Part shown: positions 1-8,298 of the stretch, one piece after another
How the letters are laid out: the number at the start of each line of letters is the position of its first letter
Position numbering within the stretch: position 1 is the first letter of the stretch
From: an uncultured Alphaproteobacteria bacterium
Lineage (GTDB): Bacteria > Pseudomonadota > Alphaproteobacteria > UBA8366 > JADFVY01
DNA: 33,442 nucleotides
NCBI GenBank assembly: GCA_947259105.1
Contig: CAMYKU010000048.1
Span: 1-33,442 of the forward strand
Direction of reading: 5' to 3'
Notes under the pieces: generated by a model
The model's database searches: none
Told to the model about the DNA's origin: nothing
Seen by the model: only the letters and a program-made list of their open reading frames with translations
Translations under genes and position numbers: made by a program

Positions 1-2172
1 CGCGCCGTCGAGCACGTCGTCGCCGTCGCCGCCGCGGAAGATGACCGAAGTCGCACTGGTCCCGTTGAGGTCGTTCACGGTCACCGTATCGTTGCCGTCG
101 TAGCCCCGTATGTCGAAGACCTCGACGTTGCTCACTTCGGAGATATCGCCGTTCATGTCGAAGTAGACCGGGTCGGTGTTGCCGACCTGGCTGAGGTCGA
201 TGCTGTCGCCCGTCGGGGCGCCGCTCACCCGGAAGACGTCGGTCTCGGTGCCGCCATCGACCGTGTCCTCGCCGTCGCCCGCGGCGTAGAAGATCACGTC
301 GCTCCCGGCGCCGCCGTCGACGACGTCGTTGCCCGTTCCGCCTGTGAGCCAGTCGCCGTCATCGCCGCCGGACAGGCTGTCCGCGCCGGCGTCGCCGAAG
401 AGGTTATCCCGGCCGGCACCGCCGTCGAGTATGTCGTTGCCGTCGCCACCTCTCAGCGTGTCATCACCCATTTCGCCGAAGATCGTGTCGTTGCCCGCGC
501 CGCCGTCGATGCTGTCGTCGGCCACCAGCGCGTGGTTCTCCACCGAGACGTGCAGCGTATATGTGTCGGTCGGGTCGACCACGTCCCCGGTGGGGTTGAA
601 GAGTCCGGGGCCGTCGGAGGAAGAAAACTCGCCAACCACGACGTAGTACGTGCCGGCGGCCAGGGTCGTGTCGATGAACGAGTCAAAGTTCCCCGGATCG
701 GCCGGAATGTTCTCGGACCCCGGGTCCACTGGGGAGCCTTGATCGTCATTCTGGGCAACCAGATTACCCGCGCTGTCGTAAAGGAACAGCTCGGTGTCCG
801 TGTCGCCCGGGTCCCCGGTCACGCCCGTCTCGCCGAAGTCGATGTCCAGGACGACGCGCGAGCCGTCCGTGTCCACGGTGAACGAGTAATAATGGAAGCT
901 GCTGTCGCCTGTAGCCGAAACCGTTGCGTGCGGGATGGTCGCGGAATCCGTGACGATCGGGTCCGCCGTGAGGACGAAGCTGCCGTCCAGGTTCTGCGCC
1001 GGCACCGTCCCATCAGTATCGCCGTAAAGCAGGTCGTGACCGGCGTCGCCGCTCAACGTGTCGTTGCCCGCCCCGCCATAGAGGGCGTCGTTGCCTGTGC
1101 CGCCATCGAGGGAATCGTCACCTTGATTGCCGAAAAGCGTGTCCTGTTCGTCCTCGCCGAAGATCGTATCGTTGCCCGAGCCGCCGTGGAGCGTATCGTT
1201 CTCGCCCCCGCCGAGCAGCCCGCCGCCGACGCCGTCGTCGCCGTAGATCAGGTCGCTGCCGCTTTCGCCGAAGATTTCGTCGCCGTCGTCGCCGCCGACC
1301 AGCGTGTCGCCGCCGTCGCCGCCGAAAATCGTGTCGTTCTCTGTGAACGTTAAGTTGGCTGAGAAGCTGGTGCCCTCGTCGCCATAGATGATGTCGGCGC
1401 CGCCGCCGCCATACAGCTCATCGGCGTTGTAGTCGCCATACATCAGGTCGGCGTCGTCCTCTCCGTAGATCAGGTCGTCGCCGTCGCCGCCGTGGAGCTC
1501 GTCGGCGTCCGGGAGGGGGTCAGCCGTCGCAGGGTCGCCGTCGCCGCCGTAAATCGTGTCGCTGCCCGCGCCGCCGAAGATCGTGTCGTTGCCGTCGGTG
1601 CTGTCGGGTCCGTCGCCGATCAGGAGGTCGAGTCCGTCGCCGCCATCGATGGAATCGTGGCCCGTGCCGCCGACCAGGGTGTCGTCGCCCGCGAGCCCGT
1701 CGATCACGTCGTCGCCGTCGCCGCCGTAAATCGTGTCGCCGCCGGCGCTGCCTTCCAAATTGTCGCCGAAGGAGCTGCCGATCAGGCCCTCGATGCTACC
1801 GGCGACAAACGTGTCGGTGCCGACGCCGGCCCCGGTCGCCGTGTTGGTCGTCAGGCTCGCCGTGACACCGCCGGTGGCATCCGGCCCGGCATAGGAGGCA
1901 AAGTCGTCGCCGGCACCGCCGTCGAGCGAATCGTCGCCCGCCCCGCCCAGCAGGGTATCGTTGCCGGCGCCGCCGAGAAGCGTGTCGTCGTCGGATTCGC
2001 CATAGAGGAGGTCGTTGCCGGCGCCGCCATCAATCGAATCGGCGTCGGGAAGGGGATCATTGCTGATGCCGTCCCCATCGCCGCCGTAGATGACCTCGTT
2101 GCTGTTTGATGATGTTCCGAGAGTATCGTTACCTAAACCACCAATAATCGTGTCATCGAACGTGCTCGGCAT
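1..2172 (-). CDS. RTX (hemolysin-type) calcium-binding repeat protein, C-terminus beyond window edge
   Basis: This is an open reading frame of 724 codons read from 2172 down to base 1 without a stop, so the C-terminus lies outside the window. About 37 nonapeptide units of the GGxGxDxLx kind are visible (for example GGAGNDTLLGGAGDDSL), which in RTX proteins form a calcium-bound parallel beta-roll. At residues about 390-545 the repeats are broken by a beta-rich domain containing FTVDTDGSRVVLDIDF and AAGTYYVVVGEFSSS, which resembles bacterial pre-peptidase C-terminal (PPC/DVUA0089-like) domains. The N-terminus has no Sec signal peptide, as expected for type I secretion substrates, but no T1SS genes are in the window. 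The start ATG is supported by GGGGAGG five bases upstream. The protein is likely secreted or surface-attached (inference); no catalytic domain is visible in this part. Confidence 0.93.
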   Translation of the reverse strand, partial: MPSTFDDTIIGGLGNDTLGTSSNSNEVIYGGDGDGISNDPLPDADSIDGGAGNDLLYGESDDDTLLGGAGNDTLLGGAGDDSLDGGAGDDFASYAGPDATGGVTASLTTNTATGAGVGTDTFVAGSIEGLIGSSFGDNLEGSAGGDTIYGGDGDDVIDGLAGDDTLVGGTGHDSIDGGDGLDLLIGDGPDSTDGNDTIFGGAGSDTIYGGDGDPATADPLPDADELHGGDGDDLIYGEDDADLMYGDYNADELYGGGGADIIYGDEGTSFSANLTFTENDTIFGGDGGDTLVGGDDGDEIFGESGSDLIYGDDGVGGGLLGGGENDTLHGGSGNDTIFGEDEQDTLFGNQGDDSLDGGTGNDALYGGAGNDTLSGDAGHDLLYGDTDGTVPAQNLDGSFVLTADPIVTDSATIPHATVSATGDSSFHYYSFTVDTDGSRVVLDIDFGETGVTGDPGDTDTELFLYDSAGNLVAQNDDQGSPVDPGSENIPADPGNFDSFIDTTLAAGTYYVVVGEFSSSDGPGLFNPTGDVVDPTDTYTLHVSVENHALVADDSIDGGAGNDTIFGEMGDDTLRGGDGNDILDGGAGRDNLFGDAGADSLSGGDDGDWLTGGTGNDVVDGGAGSDVIFYAAGDGEDTVDGGTETDVFRVSGAPTGDSIDLSQVGNTDPVYFDMNGDISEVSNVEVFDIRGYDGNDTVTVNDLNGTSATSVIFRGGDGDDVLDGA

Positions 2173-2224
2173 TTTTGCCTCCCCTAGGCCTTATCGGCGT
2201 TGAATCATGAGAACCCCACTTGCG

Positions 2225-2376
2225 GCGCGTGCGACGCGCGGCATAGCGAGGCTATGTGAATAGTACTGTGATCTGCGCTTGCAGTCTGACGCCGGTTCCC
2301 GGCGTTTCCGGATTGCCATAGCTCCCCAATCCTTAGAAGTCCCCTTGTGTGCCCCCTGAAACGTTTTGGCACACAA
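2225..2376 (-). other. Cluster of five stem-loops in the probable 5' leader of the RTX gene
   Basis: Five perfect inverted repeats lie in succession: 2225-2239 (GCGCGT/ACGCGC, 3-base loop), 2242-2256 (CATAGC/GCTATG, 3-base loop), 2289-2305 (ACGCCGG/CCGGCGT, 3-base loop), 2310-2332 (GGATTG/CAATCC, 11-base loop) and 2345-2376 (TTGTGTGCC/GGCACACAA, 14-base loop). They lie between the candidate RTX promoter and its ribosome-binding site, so on the minus-strand transcript they would form a highly folded leader. Whether they act in regulation or mRNA stability is inference. The last one, read on the plus strand, is followed by a short T-run at 2382-2386 and could instead be a weak plus-strand terminator. 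Confidence 0.5.
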
Positions 2377-2526
2377 CTTCAATTTTTCTTGGTCGTCTTC
2401 AGTCTCTGCTTAGATTCCGTTTCGGTCCCCTGTGCGCATCCCTTCGCTAAAACTCGGCATTACTGGCTGCAGATTGATCTTAATACTTCCCCGATGCGCA
2501 ACCAATTCTATGTGAATAACCAATGC

Positions 2527-2556
2527 ATTAACGACGTTTCTTAATGATTTGTTAAC
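2527..2556 (-). promoter_or_regulatory. Candidate RTX promoter overlapped by a CtrA-like box
   Basis: TTAA, seven bases, TTAAC at 2541-2556 is an exact match to the full CtrA recognition pattern TTAA-N7-TTAAC known from alphaproteobacteria. On the minus strand the same bases contain TTAACA (2555-2550), five of six matches to a -35 element. Seventeen bases further is GTTAAT (2532-2527), four of six matches to a -10. This would give a leader of roughly 350 bases before the RTX start codon. The arrangement, with the CtrA box over the -35, is typical of CtrA-activated promoters, but function is inferred from pattern alone. Confidence 0.45.
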
Positions 2557-3190
2557 CTTAGGAGCATGACCGGCTTCGAGTCAACTTATTTTTCTCCGAC
2601 GGCGACATTCCGGCTGAAATCGGCTATTGGCCTCGGATATCGCTCCCAAGATATTGGGTCCGTGCATATGACACACACAATATTCTGTGTAAGCCTAAAG
2701 TATTTACGCTGAAAGCATCGCAAACAACCGTTTTTACTGCAAGAAAGCCGGTTCCCCGGGCCCCCGTTTCGGCGCCCGTCGCGCTGGACAGGCCTTGTGC
2801 ACTGCGATGCGCCTGGCCGGCGGGGCCACGGCGGCGCAACCTCTGCCCGGTGCGCCGACCGGCAACGGAAAATTTACCATTCCCATGGATATTGGTGACA
2901 GGGCCGTGGCCGGGGCGCCCAAGGGGCGGGCCGGCTGTGGCGAATCGGTCCGCGCTTGTGGCCGCCGGGGTGGAATTACCACGCTCCGCAAGGCTGCGGC
3001 GATGGGCCGGACAAACAGAACAAGCCAAAGGCTTTTCAGGACAGTCAGGCAGCAGGTGCATGGGTTCGGTGTCGCCGTGCAGCGATGCGGGATCCCATGG
3101 TTTTACACCGCCCGTCCGGGCGGCGGCCGCTCTCGCGGCCGGTCCCGGCGGCGCGGCGAATAAAAATTTGTGGCGCAGCGAGTATGAATT

Positions 3191-4213
3191 ATGGTTCGGA
3201 CGATTATTTTACGTGGCATTCTTTACGGGCTTGGACTCCTGCTGTTCTTCCCTTCCCCACCGGCCCGGGCGGATGAGGAGGGGCCGGTCTGGCTGCTCCA
3301 GATCGAGAACGACTATTTCGCCTGGCTGACCAACACGGACCGGCACTATACGAGCGGCATACGTCTGTTGCGCCTGTCCGCACCAACGGACCTGCCGCGC
3401 TGGGTCGATGCGATCACATTCGTGCCGTCCGACGCCGATCCGATCCAGCGCTGGGCGTTTTCCATCGGCCACTCGATGTTCACGCCGGACGACACCGGTG
3501 AAGCGGCGCTGATCCCCGACGACCGTCCCTACGCCGGTTGGGCCTATTTCGGCTTCTCGGTCTACAACGAATATCTTCGCGAAAGAGGCGCCGGCCGGCA
3601 GGACGTGTTCGCCGTCGAACTCGGCATCGTCGGGCCCAGCGCGCTCGGCAAACAGTTTCAGGATGCCCATCACGACGTGGTGGGGCGCGGATCCGCCGAC
3701 GGCTGGGACAACCAGCTCTCGGACGAGCCCGGCCTGCAGCTGATCTTCGAGCGGAAGTGGCGCAGCGAGAGCATGACGCCCACCCCTGTGGACGCGCTGG
3801 AGGGCGATATCGTCCCCCATATCGGGATTTCGCTGGGCAATGTCGTTACCGAAATCGGCGTGGGCGCGACATTTCGCGTCGGGCGCCACCTGGCGGCGGA
3901 TTTCGGCCCGCCGCGAATCCGGCCCGGTCTGCCCGGATCCGACGGCTACCAGCGCCGGAACGCCCTGGACTGGTACCTGTTCTTCGGGCCGGAGGTCCGC
4001 TATGTCGCACACAACATCTTTCTCGACGGCAACACCTGGAAGGACAGCCACAGCGTCGACCGCCGGCCCTTCGTGCTGGACACCCAGGTCGGGCTGGCGC
4101 TGTTTTTCGGCGGCGCGCGGGTCACCTATACCCACGTGTTCACGAGCCCGGAATTCAACGAGCAGCGCGACTGGGACCAGTTCGGGGCCTTCACCGTTTC
4201 ATGGAAATTCTGA
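3191..4213 (+). CDS. LpxR-family lipid A deacylase-like outer-membrane protein
   Basis: A 340-residue protein with a Sec signal peptide (hydrophobic stretch at residues 5-21, cleavage near ARA-D28) and a C-terminus ending in W-K-F, as in outer-membrane beta-barrels. It matches the LpxR/DUF2219 family, whose characterised member removes the 3'-acyloxyacyl chain from lipid A in a calcium-dependent way. Family signatures are present: IENDYF (N40, D41), TDRHYTSG (T54), the block PDDRPYAGW at 109-117, and a paired histidine H160/H161 in the position of the family's catalytic histidine. Length is close to that of characterised LpxR. The gene stands alone on the plus strand and faces the lipoprotein gene. 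The proposed role is lipid A remodelling of the outer leaflet that also carries the capsule. The start is chosen because it gives a complete signal peptide; the upstream ribosome-binding site is weak. Confidence 0.85.
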   Translation: MVRTIILRGILYGLGLLLFFPSPPARADEEGPVWLLQIENDYFAWLTNTDRHYTSGIRLLRLSAPTDLPRWVDAITFVPSDADPIQRWAFSIGHSMFTPDDTGEAALIPDDRPYAGWAYFGFSVYNEYLRERGAGRQDVFAVELGIVGPSALGKQFQDAHHDVVGRGSADGWDNQLSDEPGLQLIFERKWRSESMTPTPVDALEGDIVPHIGISLGNVVTEIGVGATFRVGRHLAADFGPPRIRPGLPGSDGYQRRNALDWYLFFGPEVRYVAHNIFLDGNTWKDSHSVDRRPFVLDTQVGLALFFGGARVTYTHVFTSPEFNEQRDWDQFGAFTVSWKF

Positions 4214-4227
4214 TTCTACCGGTTTTC

Positions 4228-4248
4228 GGCGGATTCGTGCGCCTTTTT
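4228..4248 (+). terminator. Weak candidate terminator after the LpxR-like gene
   Basis: A short GGCG/CGCC stem with an 8-base loop is followed directly by TTTTT, 15 bases after the stop codon and inside the 65-base convergent gap. The stem is only four base pairs, so this is a tentative call. Confidence 0.3.
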
Positions 4249-4278
4249 GACCCCGGAACAAGCCAGCGACCGCTTCGA

Positions 4279-4719
4279 TCAGGGGATCCACATTCCCGTT
4301 GAGCGGCGGCAGGCGCGGTAGGGGAACTGCCGCGTGCCGCCGGACGCGTTTTCGACGACGATCGTCGCGCGCCGGCAGATGGTGTCGCCGACGATCTCGG
4401 TGCTGTCCGCCCTTATGACCAGGGTTACCGACGGGTCGGTGGTCGGCCAGCGGCGGCTTTCACCGTCGGGCGCCGTCTCGAGCGTGCGCGACACGAACCG
4501 CCCGACGCTGAAGGCGTGCCCGTTCGGAAAGGAAGACACCAGCGCCGGTGGCATGATGGCATCCACCACCGGCGCCGCCGGGCCTTGCGGTATCGCCGGC
4601 GGCACGTCCGCGGACGGCCCGGGCGATCCGGCACAGCCGGACACCAGCCCCAATATCGCCAGACATATGGAGGCCCTCGCAATCCCTGCGGTGAGCAGCG
4701 ATCCGGCCATATCCGTCAT
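4279..4719 (-). CDS. Small lipoprotein with 17-kDa surface-antigen-like C-terminal domain
   Basis: A 146-residue protein that begins with a lipoprotein signal: hydrophobic segment followed by the lipobox LVSGC, so it is predicted to be lipidated on that cysteine. A proline-rich linker follows. The C-terminal ~70 residues, with LETAPDGESRRW, two cysteines (TICRRA and RACRRS) and a final G-x-W, resemble the C-terminal domain of the rickettsial 17-kDa/RT0821-type surface antigens. The two cysteines could form a disulfide. The start ATG (4719) overlaps the kpsS stop as ATGA, so the gene is translationally coupled to kpsS; longer in-frame starts would lie inside kpsS and are rejected. A role in the envelope, perhaps at the capsule attachment surface, is inferred only from location. 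The family assignment is from memory of the motif pattern. Confidence 0.75.
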   Translation of the reverse strand: MTDMAGSLLTAGIARASICLAILGLVSGCAGSPGPSADVPPAIPQGPAAPVVDAIMPPALVSSFPNGHAFSVGRFVSRTLETAPDGESRRWPTTDPSVTLVIRADSTEIVGDTICRRATIVVENASGGTRQFPYRACRRSTGMWIP

Positions 4720-6086
4720 TTCACCTCGTACGCCCTGGGCGCCTGTCCCGGCCTGCGGCGGCGGGGAGGTGTGCCCGTCACAATACCAGATTCTGCCGCC
4801 GGTGTCGGCCTTTTGAGGTGCGGCGGCGCGCCGACGGCGCCGAGATGCTTGCTGACATATTGCGCCGCCATGTGTCCAACAGCCGCCTGGACGGCGCCGG
4901 TCTGTCTCCAGCGCGCATAAAAACTGCCGTTTGCCTGGCATGTGGCGATCAACTCGCTCATGAACGCTTGGACGCGCTGCCTGTCGACCGGCGCGTGATC
5001 GGTCCAGAACCGCGGCAGTTCGCACTGTGCGGTCAGGCCGGGACGATCGTAGACCGCGCGGCCCAGGGCCTTCACCGGGGTCCCGTGGTAGAGCGACGAC
5101 AGACCGACCGTGCTGTTCGCGGTGATCGTGCCGCGCGCGTTCTGAAGCAGCTGGGGCAGGTTGGCGTCGCGGATGTATATCGCCCGCCCGGCGCAGCCGA
5201 GCCGCTCGGCGGTATGCGCGACAAGCGCCGTGTAGTCGGTAAAACCGCGATCCATCGGGTGCTGCTTGAGCACCAGCACGTGGTCGACCGGCGCCTTCTT
5301 TGCGAACGATTCCATTACAGTCACGATAAAATGCCCGACAGACAGGAAACCGCAGTCGCGCATGATCTGGCTGTCCCGATGGACTTGCAGCGGCACCACG
5401 AAGTAAGGCGTTCCATCCTTCAGCAACCGCGCCACTTCCGCTTTGTCACGGGAGGCATGCCGCAGCTTACGGTATGCGGATCTGAGCCACGGCCTGATCT
5501 CGGCCAGGCTGCGCGGCTTGTGGTGGCGGTAGTGGGGATAGAACAGAAGCCCCAGGTCCATGGCCGACCAGTAGGCCATGCAGTGCAGGACGAGCGCCGG
5601 GAAGGTATTGCCGACGCGTATTGCGTGCCCGGGATCGAGGGCGGGGCCCTGCGGGGGCGCCGCACCGGAGTCCCCGGGCAGGTCACGCGGGACGATCAGC
5701 CCGGAATTCCCGTTGACGCCGTTCAGCTCGACGGTGACGTAATCCGGCCTGATATAACCTTCCTCGAATACGAAGGTCGGGATTCCGGCGGCCCGCGCCG
5801 CCACGATCGCCGCGCTGTGATAGGCCCTGGAATCCCCGAACAGTGCGACGGCGTCGACCTCGAGTTCCTGCAGCAGCCCACGCAGGTAATCCGGCCAGCC
5901 ATCCGGCCTGCCGCGATAGGCCCGGACGTTCGGGCCCGGAAAGTAGACGGTGTCGCCGGCATTCAGGTTGACCTTCCACACCTTTACGCCCTGCCGGCGC
6001 AAGCGGCGCGCCAGCAGCCAGAAGAACGGCCCCACCGGCCCCTGCAGCATCAACAGCCGCCTGAATGGAGGCTGCGCGTCAGGCAT
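4716..6086 (-). CDS. kpsS: Capsular polysaccharide biosynthesis protein KpsS (beta-Kdo transferase)
   Basis: A 456-residue member of the KpsS family (Capsule_synth, PF05159 type). In group 2/3 capsule systems KpsS adds the first beta-Kdo to lysophosphatidylglycerol, starting the poly-Kdo linker that KpsC extends at the cytoplasmic face of the inner membrane. Family-like features are the N-terminal block LMLQGPVGPFFWLLARRL, then FEEGYIRPDYVTVE (~residue 105), VLVLKQHPMDRG (~270) and NSTVGLSSLYHGTPVKALG (~320), the last two being the usual donor-site blocks. The start at 6086 is preferred over in-frame upstream codons because GGAGG lies eight bases before it and it overlaps the kpsC stop by only eight bases. 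It is followed, with an ATGA overlap, by the lipoprotein gene. Synthesis genes for Kdo are not in the window. Confidence 0.92.
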   Translation of the reverse strand: MPDAQPPFRRLLMLQGPVGPFFWLLARRLRRQGVKVWKVNLNAGDTVYFPGPNVRAYRGRPDGWPDYLRGLLQELEVDAVALFGDSRAYHSAAIVAARAAGIPTFVFEEGYIRPDYVTVELNGVNGNSGLIVPRDLPGDSGAAPPQGPALDPGHAIRVGNTFPALVLHCMAYWSAMDLGLLFYPHYRHHKPRSLAEIRPWLRSAYRKLRHASRDKAEVARLLKDGTPYFVVPLQVHRDSQIMRDCGFLSVGHFIVTVMESFAKKAPVDHVLVLKQHPMDRGFTDYTALVAHTAERLGCAGRAIYIRDANLPQLLQNARGTITANSTVGLSSLYHGTPVKALGRAVYDRPGLTAQCELPRFWTDHAPVDRQRVQAFMSELIATCQANGSFYARWRQTGAVQAAVGHMAAQYVSKHLGAVGAPPHLKRPTPAAESGIVTGTPPRRRRPGQAPRAYEVK

Positions 6087-8298
6087 GCGCCCAGCCTCCG
6101 ACATAGCGGGCGATTCGCAGCAGCATGCGGCCGGGACGGGTGAGCGGCCCCGCACAGGCCACACCGCCGTCCGACGGCGCCTCCGCTGTCAGCCGGCCGA
6201 CGATAGCCTCCGCATCGCACACCGTGTGCGACCCCCAGTCGTAATATCTGGGATAGACGATCAGCGTCCCGGCCACCAGCGCATCCAGCGGCAACGCGCG
6301 TCCGCGCCGCGGGAAGGACATGCGGTCCCGCGTCAGGCCCCAGCCGGCATAGAACGGGCCGCCATAGGTGGCAACGGTCTTGCCGCGCAGCAGCGCCTCG
6401 AATCCGGCCAGCGACGTCAGCGTATGCAATTCGTCGGCAATCTCGAGGCAGTCGTGGATATTGACCGCGGTCCACACCGCGTCGCACAGGGCCGCGATCT
6501 TTCGCCGGTCGGCGCCACCGCCGCCGTTGCGGTTACGGGCCACCACGTCCGGATGCGGCTTGTAGGCGATAAAGGCATCCGGCATTGCCGACCGCACGGC
6601 TTCGACAAGGTCGAGATTGCGGTAGATCTCCGAGCGGCCGAGCCGGACCGAAGCATCGTCCTCCACCTGGCCCGGCACCAGGACGATCCGCCGGCCGGAG
6701 GCCGCAGCCGGCCGCTGCAGGGGCGCGGCGCCGACGTTGTACTTGCTGAGGCGCGCCGCCACGATACGCCGCCGCAACGTGGCGGCGCGGGCCATCAGGT
6801 CCGGTGTAAAGTCGGTTTCGGCCAGCAGGGTCTCGAGATCGCTCGGCCCCGTCGGGTCGTAATAGGCGCCCTGCCAGTCGATGGTCAGCGACATCGGTTT
6901 CACGAAGTCCGAACCGAGTCCGACCGAGCGCAGGAAACCGTCCTCGACGCGGCCGACACGGGCGCCGAGCTGCGAGACCAGCGGCAGCAGGCCCGCCGGC
7001 TCGCGGTCGCCCCAGACCAGGATGCGGTCGCCGGGTTTGGCGCCCTTGCGCAGCGCCTGATCACCGCTGCGCGCGAAGACCGTCCGTCCGCCGGTGCTGG
7101 CCAGGAACGGGCGCACATGCCGGCGTTTCCACCTCTGCATCCCAAGGCAGATCGTGGTCCCCCGGTTCGCCTCGTTGACGCGCCGCGCCTCGGTCAGCAA
7201 TTCGACGACACGCCGGATATCGCAGGCCTTTCCGGTGACCGGGTCGACATAGCGCGCGTAGTGCAGATAGGCGGCGGCGAATATCTCCAGCGGCGAATGC
7301 CGCGCCCGCCGGCGCGGGCATTCGATGCGGTCGCGCGTCGCACCCCAGCCGGCATAGAACGGCATCCCGTGGCAGGAAACCGGCAGGCCGGCCAGCAGCG
7401 CTTCGAAGCCAAGCTGGCTGGTCACCGTGTACACCGCCTCGCAGCGATCCAGCAGCGCGATCGGGTTGATGTCGGCGGCGAGCAGGCGCACCCGGTCCGG
7501 CATCTTCATCTCCGCAAGATAACCGCGCTTGGCCCCGGCCACCGTATCCGGGTGCGGCTTGACCAGGATCTCGGCCCCGGGGTTCTCGTCCAACGCCGCC
7601 TCCAGCATGCTGCGGAACGCCGCAGCGCTGCCCCCGCCCAGCAGAACCGACATATCGTCCTGCGTCTGGTCGACCGCCAGCACGCGCCGCCGTGTGGTCG
7701 GCGGCAGCAGGTCGGGGTCCGGGTCCGGCGCCGCGTTGTACTTGCTGAGACGCCGCTGCCGAATGGCCGCCAGCGCGGCTTTCGCAACCGCAAGCTCCGC
7801 CGCCATGAAAGGCTGGTCGCCGTTCAGGATCCACTCGAGGCGCGACGGTCGCGAACTGTCGTAATAGATCCCCATGTCGTCGACCACCAGCGACAGCGGC
7901 GCTGCGCCGCTGACGCCGAGATCAAGCGAGCGCAGGAACCCGTCCTCCACCGCGAAATAAGGCAGCTGGTGCCGGCGCGCGTAGGTTCGGGCGCGGCCGG
8001 CGGTCGGCTTGTGGCCCCAGCCGGCCACCGCGTCCAGGCGCTCCGTCAGCTGTGCGGAGCCGACGATCCGCTTTGCGTTCAGAAATGTGCAAAGGTGCGG
8101 GATGCGCGCCAGCCGCTGCGAGAACACAGCGATGTTGGAGGCGGGGCGAAACCGCGGGACGAGAGACAAGTTACCAATTTCAGTTGCCCGGTTGGTCGTG
8201 CGAACGTCGTCATCCGCAACCCCGCCGAATTCCGCAACCCACCACCCCGGGTCCACAGAACCTCCAACGGGGAGGCCTCCCCGATAATGGCCACCCAT
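6079..8298 (-). CDS. kpsC: Capsular polysaccharide biosynthesis protein KpsC (dual beta-Kdo transferase)
   Basis: About 739 residues from the chosen start. KpsC contains two retaining beta-Kdo transferase modules that alternately add (2-4)- and (2-7)-linked Kdo to build the phospholipid linker of ABC-exported capsules. The duplication is visible: VEDGFLRSLDLG and VEDGFLRSVGLG, KPHPDTVAG (~residue 246) and KPHPDVVAR (~576), then LGFEALLAGLPVSCHGMPF (~300) and LAGFEALLRGKTVATYGGPF (~628), each followed by YAGWG. The first domain aligns with known KpsC only from about SNIAVFSQRLARIPHL (~residue 54), so the N-terminus is uncertain. ATG 8298 has GGGAG seven bases upstream. An in-frame ATG at 8376 has no ribosome site, and a TTG or GTG start nearer 8130-8190 is possible. 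The gene is divergent from the main glycosyltransferase operon. Confidence 0.93.
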   Translation of the reverse strand: MGGHYRGGLPVGGSVDPGWWVAEFGGVADDDVRTTNRATEIGNLSLVPRFRPASNIAVFSQRLARIPHLCTFLNAKRIVGSAQLTERLDAVAGWGHKPTAGRARTYARRHQLPYFAVEDGFLRSLDLGVSGAAPLSLVVDDMGIYYDSSRPSRLEWILNGDQPFMAAELAVAKAALAAIRQRRLSKYNAAPDPDPDLLPPTTRRRVLAVDQTQDDMSVLLGGGSAAAFRSMLEAALDENPGAEILVKPHPDTVAGAKRGYLAEMKMPDRVRLLAADINPIALLDRCEAVYTVTSQLGFEALLAGLPVSCHGMPFYAGWGATRDRIECPRRRARHSPLEIFAAAYLHYARYVDPVTGKACDIRRVVELLTEARRVNEANRGTTICLGMQRWKRRHVRPFLASTGGRTVFARSGDQALRKGAKPGDRILVWGDREPAGLLPLVSQLGARVGRVEDGFLRSVGLGSDFVKPMSLTIDWQGAYYDPTGPSDLETLLAETDFTPDLMARAATLRRRIVAARLSKYNVGAAPLQRPAAASGRRIVLVPGQVEDDASVRLGRSEIYRNLDLVEAVRSAMPDAFIAYKPHPDVVARNRNGGGGADRRKIAALCDAVWTAVNIHDCLEIADELHTLTSLAGFEALLRGKTVATYGGPFYAGWGLTRDRMSFPRRGRALPLDALVAGTLIVYPRYYDWGSHTVCDAEAIVGRLTAEAPSDGGVACAGPLTRPGRMLLRIARYVGGWAHA

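Larger units (their letters stand above)
2173..3190. other. Long non-coding stretch between the RTX gene and the LpxR-like gene
   Basis: About 1 kb without a convincing gene. The left part (2225-2376) is a run of small stem-loops. The middle (2380-2720) is A/T-rich and contains a CtrA-like box and a candidate promoter for the RTX gene. The right part (2730-3170) is very GC-rich and ends with two adjacent perfect stem-loops at 3108-3123 (7-bp arms, 2-base loop) and 3124-3141 (7-bp arms, 4-base loop) just before the LpxR-like gene. Several overlapping short ORFs on both strands here show no recognisable protein features. Confidence 0.6.

Noticed and set aside
532..2109. Two valine/alanine-rich plus-strand reading frames within the RTX gene
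   Set aside because: They are the complementary reading of RTX repeats and appear periodic only because the repeats are.
1..2172. Short periodic DNA repeats that could suggest a CRISPR array or tandem repeat locus
   Set aside because: The periodicity is that of nine-residue protein repeats with variable bases; there are no identical repeats with unique spacers.
2566..2712. 48-codon ORF preceded by GGAG
   Set aside because: The GGAG lies only one base from the ATG, no family resemblance is visible, and the region is better explained as regulatory DNA.
2624..3061. 145-codon minus-strand ORF and overlapping plus-strand ORFs in the GC-rich half of the intergenic region
   Set aside because: Low-complexity, mutually overlapping frames without ribosome sites or recognisable motifs.
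4720..5025. N-terminal extension of the lipoprotein ORF
   Set aside because: It lies within kpsS on another frame and would hide the lipoprotein signal peptide.
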